Source: Steromphala cineraria
Lineage: Eukaryota > Mollusca > Gastropoda > Trochida > Trochidae
Length of the DNA: 64,000 nt
Direction of reading: 5' to 3'
Assembly: GCA_916613615.1 (NCBI GenBank)
Contig: OU744732.1
Coordinates: forward strand, 45,375,227-45,439,226
Shown here: positions 57,912 through 64,000 of the stretch, piece after piece
Numbering within the stretch: position 1 is the first letter of the stretch
Layout of the letters: each line of letters opens with the position of its first letter
The notes under the pieces: model-generated
The model's database searches: none
What the model was told of the DNA's origin: nothing
Seen by the model: only the letters and a program-made list of their open reading frames with translations
Made by a program: the position numbers and the translations under genes

Positions 57912-59743
57912 ATGGCGTCGTGTATGGCTGCACAAATCAACTCTGAGAAAATGAAACGTGTTTTAGAGACAGAAACTCTGCATTAGACTCCCTGACAGAG
58001 AGTGAACTTGTCGCCAGGTATAGATTGCCTCGCAATGCCATATTCGTCCTTCTTCGAAAAGTAAGATCGCATATAGAACACACGACCAAGCGTTCTCATG
58101 CTATTTCTCCTGAGATACAGTTGCTAGTAACACTTCGTTACCTGAGTAAAGGAGGATTTTTGATGGAAATTTTGGATCTGCATGGCATTCATGAGGCTTC
58201 GGTTTCACGATCCATTCATCGGACCATCAAAGCGATCAACAACGTTCTGATATAACGTTTAATAATGAATCCAACAAGGTGCGAATTCACGACTTTTACA
58301 AAATTGCAAGTTTTCCCAAAGTTATTGGTGCCATAGATGGAACCCTCATTGCCATTAAAAGACCACCCACGGACCAAGAAGTTGCCTATGTTGCAGGAAG
58401 GGGTTTCACGCCATAAATGTTCAAGCTGTATGTGACGCCAATTTGAGGTAAACTAATATTGAGAGTAGCTTGTACCGATTAAATTCGTATCCAAAATTTG
58501 ACTCGTCCCAAGATAAAATACTATCATACAAATGTTATTAATTTCATGAATTTAACAAGTAACTTTGCAATTTCATAACTTATTGTTTGGACCAGGACAT
58601 TTCTTAGAAATGATAATTTATCATAGTTTTCTTTGGATCTATAGATATCAATGTATGTATGTATGTATGTGAATCAGGACTACCAATGAAATTAATATTT
58701 TCTAAAAACAGATTCATCAACACAGTCATCAGATGGCCAGGATCATGCCATGATTCGATGATTTTTACGAACAGTTCAATTGGACAATACATGGAACTTG
58801 GAAATGTTGATAGGTGGCTTTTGGGGGATTCTGGGTAGGTCTTATTTACTTACCGGTATGTCTCATCAAAAAGAAATTGTTTTGTGAATAAATACCCAAA
58901 GCTGTTAAGTTAAGTAAGTAAATAAATTGAAATATCATAATGTTCTTCGTATTTTCAGAAACTTGTTCGTAGAGGTTTGAAAGGTGAAAAACCTGTGTAA
59001 GTAATGACTGTAGACTGGTCCAATCAATACGTTTGTATGGGGGTGTTTGATAAGTAAAATATTTGAAAACTGTGTAACAAGTTTGTAATATAGGTTACCT
59101 GTTTTAGACTTCAATTATCAAATCATTATATTATTTATTATTTGTGTAGGTACTCATGCAGACCTTGGGTTTTGACTCCAATACTCAGCCCAGAATCAAA
59201 ATCAGAGATCAAATACAACTCGGCGCATTGTAAAACAAGGAATCTGATTGAAAGGGCATTTGGTGTACTGAAATCAAGATTTCGGTTTGTATTCTTGTAA
59301 ATTTAAAATGATTGTATTCTTGTAAATTTAAAATGATTTCATAAATGACAGTCATTAAGCTATCATCCATTCTGTAAGAAATCACGGAATTGTAATTTGT
59401 TTCTATGACAATAATTAGTAAATAAATGAAAAAAATAATTTACTTGATTTGTAAGACTAGACTTGTGAATAATCTTAACAAACTAAATACTTTTCTTTTG
59501 CCTTACACAATTACTTGTTTTAGATGCCTCCACAAGTCCACAGGTTGCCTCCAGTATTCGCCAGAGAGGTGCAATGCCCTCATAATGGCGGCATTCAAGT
59601 TGCACAACTTCTGCATTGACAACAATTTGCCAGACCCACCCATGATCCTTGCAGAAAGTGACGACTCCACAGAATACGTTGAAACTGATCCAGCAGATGG
59701 TGTCTCCATTAGGAAAGAGCTAATTGTCAAGCGATTTTCATAG
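57912..59743 (+). pseudogene. HARBI1-like PIF/Harbinger transposase, spliced relic
   Basis: In active form this DDE nuclease would mobilise Harbinger transposons; HARBI1 is its domesticated vertebrate relative. Inferred exons: 57912-58447, 58712-58834, 59150-59284 and 59524-59743, with GT-AG borders whose phases agree at each join. It starts MASCMAAQINSEKMKRV and then reads RDRNSALDSLTESELVARYR. The catalytic motifs are all present: GAIDGT (about 58330), LLGDSG (58820) and IERAFGVLKSRFR (59250). The end reads CLQYSPERCNALIMAAFKLH and finishes TAG. Three frame breaks in the first exon (near 57962, 58254 and 58410) make it non-functional as read. A domesticated gene with sequencing errors is less likely. 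Confidence 0.85.
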
Positions 59744-59979
59744 GTAAGTTTAAACAGCACAAAAATGAAAACAAGACAGTTCGATACAAATATTTAATAA
59801 ATCCATCTGAATTGAATTCCAACAATAACATTGCTTTAACACTTTATAGCAAAACTTGAATAACTTGTTGATATTGGCATTAGTGAATTTTTATTTGTGC
59901 AGTGAAGATCTGCAATGGACAACAAATCACAACAAGTATTTGTCACAAAGTTGACAAGATCCCCCGCCGCAAATTGATG

Positions 59980-60612
59980 TTAACAACAAGAAGCGGGACG
60001 GACGTACGGAGCGGAATACTATGTCCCCCGTGAAGACTCAAGGTTAATGGCTTCATGAGATATGGCGTTAACAACATTTTCAAAACTGGTCAAAGTCTCG
60101 CTGTGACCTTGAAAATGAGGTCAAGGTCACCGAAAACATTTCAGGTCTGCGTATTCCCCAGATGAAGACTGGTACCAAGTTTGAAGATTCTAGGTTGAGC
60201 GGTTCATTAGATATCCCGCTAACAACATGTTCAAAACTGGTCACAAAGTCTCGTCGTGACCTTGAAAATGAGGTCAAGGTCACCGAAAACTTTTCAGGTC
60301 TGCGTATTCCCCAGATGAAGACTGGTACCAAGTTTGAAGATTCTAGGTTGAGCAGTTCATTAGATATCGCGCTAACAACATTTTCAAAACTGGTCAAGGT
60401 CTCGCCGTGACCTTGAAAATGAGGTAAAGGTCAACGAAAACTTTTCAGGTCTTCGTATTGCCCAGATGAAGACTTGTACCAAGTTTGAAGATTCTAGGTT
60501 GAGCGGTTCATTAGATATCGCGCTAACAAGAAGCGGGACGGATGTACGGACGGACGTACGGAGCTGAATACTATATCCCCCGCTTCGCGCTAAACGCGCG
60601 GCTGATAATAAG
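59980..60612. mobile_element. Non-autonomous element with ~151 bp tandem repeats
   Basis: Three-plus units (TTCAAAACTGGT at 60079, 60230 and 60383) contain CGTGACCTTGAAAATGAGGT and TTGAAGATTCTAGGTTGAGC. AAGCGGGACGGACGTACGG occurs at the left end (59990), and a closely related segment (AAGCGGGACGGATGTACGG) follows the array (about 60530). The right end has CCCCCGCTTCGCGC and an AAACGCGCGGC segment. It lies between the two arms of the Harbinger relic, so it inserted later. Confidence 0.7.
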
Positions 60613-60844
60613 CTGTTTAGAACTACTAAATAATACTGATATACAAAATAAAACTGATGTGTCTAAATACAGAGACCTCAATTAAATATAGGGCTGATTA
60701 AGCCTGGAAAAACCTTGAAAGTAATCGATACTGATAATTATTTAATACATGAAATTGATTTAATTTTACTTTGAGAAACAAAACAATGCGGAAAAAGTGA
60801 AAATATGAGATGGAATAAATACTTCATGATTTATCCTTCTTAAA

Positions 60845-61161
60845 GGGGCAGTAGGACGTTTTAGGGGGAATATTAGCTGATGTTAGGAAATTGAAAATAT
60901 ATTGTTTAATCTGAGGGCCAATGTATTTAAACTAATTGAAGCAGTAATAATTCTAATGTATAATGTAAAATTCAGCAATGCGATTCCTTTTTCTCACACA
61001 AAATGAATTAAATGTGTTCACAAATTGGACTTTATGTGAATCTTTATAATTTGTTCTCTGACAATGGACGATTGGTTTATGTAATGATATTTTTAACACA
61101 ATCAAAATAATACATTAAGCATACACATATACAAATTTTCAAAAAAACATGCTACTGCCCA
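60845..61161 (+). mobile_element. TTTAAA-type MITE, degenerate copy 3
   Basis: Left end GGGGCAGTAGGACGTTTTAG, right end ACATGCTACTGCCC. Same internal landmarks as 47820 but shorter and more diverged. The flanks are CTTAAA on the left and an altered CTTAG on the right. Confidence 0.75.
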
Positions 61162-61286
61162 TCTTAGCGTGGAGAGAGCTTATTGACAGCAATGGCGTCT
61201 ACTTAAAATTCCAAGAAATAGCAAAAACAAGTAACTCTATAATTTGAATTCCAAGAAAAAACAAAGGGAACTTACTCTAATACATA

Positions 61287-61550
61287 TTACAAATCTAACA
61301 GTTTGAAAATATTTCTGGGAGATTGAGTCCTGTTGGAGAAGTAAATCAAGTTCTCTGTGGCTCTGAGAATTTTCATTTTTTCTTCCTCCATTTGTAATTT
61401 CTGTTTTTGTAACTTCATTATGCCATTTCATTTGGAGGACACATTGTTAAAAAATGCTTTCATTGCAACTAGCTTTTGATTTTCAATAAGGATGATCTCA
61501 TCTCCACTTGTTTTCTTCATGGATGATAGAAACAGAAGACAAAAACATAC
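61287..61550 (-). pseudogene. Possible Myb/SANT-type Harbinger partner, C-terminal coil
   Basis: Reading right to left from an acceptor-like CTATCATCCATGAAG, the frame runs KKTSGDEIILIENQKLVAMK, an in-frame TGA (61428-61430), then MKLQKQKLQMEEEKMKILRA and a TAA at 61287-61289. The charged Leu/Lys/Glu repeat suggests a coiled coil. Harbinger transposons often carry a second gene for a Myb-like DNA-binding protein ending in such a coil, and this lies convergent with the transposase 1.5 kb away. The DNA-binding domain was not found, so the assignment rests on position and composition. Confidence 0.35.
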
Positions 61551-61559
61551 ATTAGACAC

Positions 61560-62230
61560 ACAACTTTATACCAAATTGCAAGCGTATTTGTTAAAGGAAA
61601 TTTTGCAAAATTATAAATTTGTTTACATTACCAGTTTTAAAAAGATAAAATGATCGTGTATATACATTTTCAATTTTCTTTCCAAAAACTTTTCTTATTA
61701 TTTTATTCAAAGCTATCTATACATGAAGTTTGGGACATGGGAAATTAAGAAAACCCAGCGACGGAATGCTATGACATGCAAAGTTACAAATTCCTGTGAC
61801 ATGAAATGGCCTTCCGGTTGTGAATAATCCGTATTTTTAATGAAAATAGAAAATATGCCTCTCTCAGATTGAAATAATTGAAATGTATTATATTTAATGT
61901 TTTGGAGATAGAGACTGTGAATACGTTAATATTTTGTGAAATATTAAGCTTCTGGTGTCAACCTTTTTAACTTTTAGAAGCTGTTGGCAGTTGTTGATCA
62001 ATCCGTGACGGGGTTGCAGAGGCTTGAGATTGATTCTTGGGCAAGAACTTTATGTAAGACGACACGAAATTTTCAAGGTCCGTGTACATATATTTATAAC
62101 ACAAAACCTACAATGGATATGTATGTATAATTATATGTAAAGGTTCGGTCTTTATACATGTAAATGATGATCGTAGTAATGTGTACATAATACTATCAAT
62201 GTATACATGTATGTTTGCCTGATGCTTGTC
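61560..62230. other. Unassigned stretch
   Basis: No gene, RNA or repeat recognised. Confidence 0.3.
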
Positions 62231-62235
62231 CGTGA

Positions 62236-62530
62236 AAGTGGCCGACAGCCGACAATCCAGCTTTATGTTAATATGCATGGAAATATTTAGTGTATAGTCA
62301 GAGGCGGTGACCGCAACCGACAGCCGACAATTCATTTCTGTGTATGATACAATATTCGTGTATACCCTGGAAGAGTGGCCGACAGCCGACAGCCGACGAT
62401 GCTTATCTATTTATAGTAACATACTTGTCAGTAAGAGTGGCCGACAGCCGACAATGCATTTTGTAATCATTGTAACATACATGTCCTTCTGAAAATAGTC
62501 ACAAAGAGCGGCCAACAACCTGCAATTCAT
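62236..62530. repeat. Degenerate array of GGCCGACAGCCGACAAT
   Basis: GTGGCCGACAGCCGACAAT or close variants lie near 62238, 62311, 62375, 62437 and 62508, spaced 62-73 bp. AT-rich spacers include ACATACTTGTC-like words. One copy (62375) has an extra CAGCCGA. Confidence 0.75.
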
Positions 62531-62539
62531 TTTCATTGA

Positions 62540-63120
62540 GTCTATGACATAGATCGGTCTTATATTCTAAGCATTTCGTTAAACAATTTACTTGTTTTTC
62601 AGTTTATGTTTGTGTATTCGATTTATTTTCCTCAATGCAATTTTAGAAGATGTCAACTTTTTAAGAGCGTATGAAAATATGCTCTCCGTCATTGTAAATA
62701 TTTATCAAATATGGCCGATCTATTTTTAGAATGCTAGTTATCACATATTTTTATGCACTAATGTCGGCATTTTTACTTTATTATCTGGGTCATCCGTCTT
62801 GCATGAAATCTTTGGATATGGGATTATTTATTGACAACATTGTTATCTTTTCCATTGCTGCCCATGTTATAAAATGGCGTTGCAACAATGTTGTACAAAA
62901 AGCAACCTTAGGTATGCTAGCATTTAGGAGAGATAGGGCCTAGAATTTCTTTAAGTTACAGCAAGATTTTGCGACAACATTTTGCTGTTAAAAAAACAGA
63001 AAGTATACACATTACAATAACTGCGGTTAAGGTTTGTATGCAAGCCAAACCCTTCAACTTAACGTTACGCCTTTTTAATGGTCATTTTACGACATGTCGT
63101 ATGGCGACACCGACTCCTAT
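62540..63120. other. Unassigned stretch
   Basis: No supported gene. A 70-codon + frame at 62731-62943 has a hydrophobic start (VITYFYALMSAFLLYYLG) that looks membrane-like, but there is no other support. Confidence 0.25.
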
Positions 63121-63129
63121 ATAAACAAG

Positions 63130-63462
63130 TATCGTATTTCCTCTAATAAGCGCCCGGGCGCTTATTTTTTCAGCACCCCTTTACCCCCCGGCGCTTATTA
63201 GAGGCCCGGCGCTTATTGGAGACCCGGCGCTTATTTCTTTCAAAGAGAATTGAACTTTGTTTTAAGTCGTCTTTTACCATGAATACCTGTAAAATGTTTA
63301 CTGAGGGAGCATTTATCTAATGACTAGGACCCGGCGGTTATTAGAGACCCGGCGCTTATAAGAGGCCCGGCGCTTATTTTCTCAACTACCTATGTCCCCC
63401 CGGCGCTTATTAGAGGCCCGGCCCTTATTGGAGACCCGGCGCTTATTAGAGGAAATACGGTA
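63130..63462. mobile_element. GC-rich TIR element with internal CGGCGCTTATTAGAGG repeats
   Basis: Left end CGTATTTCCTCTAATAAGCG and right end CGCTTATTAGAGGAAATACG are an inverted pair with the outer 20 bases exact. CCCGGCGCTTATTAGAGG-like words recur about eight times in two clusters flanking an AT-rich core (63240-63320). GTA/TAC flanks suggest a TA target. Confidence 0.75.
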
Positions 63463-63677
63463 CAAACATTTTTGTTGCTATTCAAACAGCATATCAATGC
63501 ATGTACCATATTCATATTTGTGTTTTAGATTTAAATTACTTTGTATAATCAATTTATAGCTGTATGTTCACTCTGCTGTCTTAGTTTCGCACTCGCAGTG
63601 TTGTTGTTAATAATTATATGGTAGGTAGTCAAAGATTTACTCGTATTTGAGATGAAAACTGCTGTGAGGGTATATTG

Positions 63678-64000
63678 TTAAAGAGACACTCCGTGAGTTT
63701 CATCACGTAGTCTTTTGCTTTGATACGAACCTAAATGGTAAAATTTGTTATATAAATTCAAAACATCTCATGCATTCATTCCCAAATGACAAATATATGA
63801 CAAATACTTGTTTTCAACGAAAATCTTAAAACAGTAATATAAGTTCGTGGAAATCAAAATTACAAATATAATTTCCACGAATACTTGTTATATAACCTAG
63901 CTATGAAACAAATCCAACTCGTAGCTGTAATTCTGACTGCTTTACATACGTTTCCAAAAATACGTTTGACTGATTAGCGCGCGTCATTGTCCGGTTTTCG
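63678..64000. repeat. Dispersed TIR-like repeat, copy 2 (cut by window end)
   Basis: Left end TTAAAGAGACACTCCGTGAG; the body matches 39110-39362. The right end lies outside the window. Confidence 0.5.

Noticed and set aside
60080..60410. Frames of 82-105 codons on both strands
   Set aside because: Translation of the ~151 bp tandem repeat.

Overview
The window reads as AT-rich nuclear DNA of an animal, most likely a mollusc and probably a bivalve. Support: spliced gene remains, abundant eukaryotic transposons, a tRNA-headed SINE whose tail resembles common molluscan repeats, and non-autonomous elements with internal ~145-150 bp tandem repeats plus GTCC-rich ends, which are typical of bivalve genomes. 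There is no operon structure and no intact gene I can vouch for. The window is almost entirely mobile DNA, its debris and segmental duplications. Coordinates of most repeat edges were read by eye and may be off by a few bases.

Layout. (1) 1-38150: three diverged tandem copies of one 10-15 kb segment (A 1-15240, B 15241-28400, C 28600-38150). All carry a Tc1-like transposase relic and long-TIR MITEs; A and C also carry a SINE. Because the copies are paralogous, they show filled and empty sites directly: a probable 1.2 kb solo LTR inside the Tc1 relic of A (4 bp duplication), a 5'-truncated LINE in B that replaced about 188 bp of target, a TTTAAA-flanked MITE in C, and two hairpin-ended elements in C. 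Unit A also carries a 1.4 kb minisatellite with a 373 bp higher-order period. (2) 38500-42340: SINE, small TIR or hairpin elements, one possible minus-strand terminal exon (41228-41581), and a third hairpin. (3) 42702-45791: a non-autonomous LTR retrotransposon with two LTRs identical by eye, a primer-site TGG directly after the 5' LTR and a G-rich polypurine tract before the 3' LTR, but no gag or pol. (4) 46-55 kb: mostly unassigned sequence with a second TTTAAA MITE and the best-preserved SINE. (5) 55-57.3 kb: a 145 bp tandem-repeat element. (6) 57.7-61.6 kb: a PIF/Harbinger relic with a spliced HARBI1-like transposase pseudogene on + and a possible coiled-coil partner on -, with two later insertions between them. 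(7) 62-64 kb: a degenerate GGCCGACAGCCGACAAT array, a GC-rich TIR element and a partial repeat shared with 39 kb.

The most unusual signal is a set of three hairpins of about 145 bp (31279-31425, 37269-37416, 42187-42333). Their arm sequences are unrelated between copies, yet within each copy the arms pair almost perfectly. In all three, a CTCGTG-like motif recurs in the SAME orientation in both arms at nearly the same register (about 31-25-10-25-31 bp), so the motifs stay unpaired while the private words between them pair. Two of the three sit at the right end of elements that also share a CCTAGG-centred palindrome near the left end and a cluster of TGACGTCA sites. I know of no described family with this layout.
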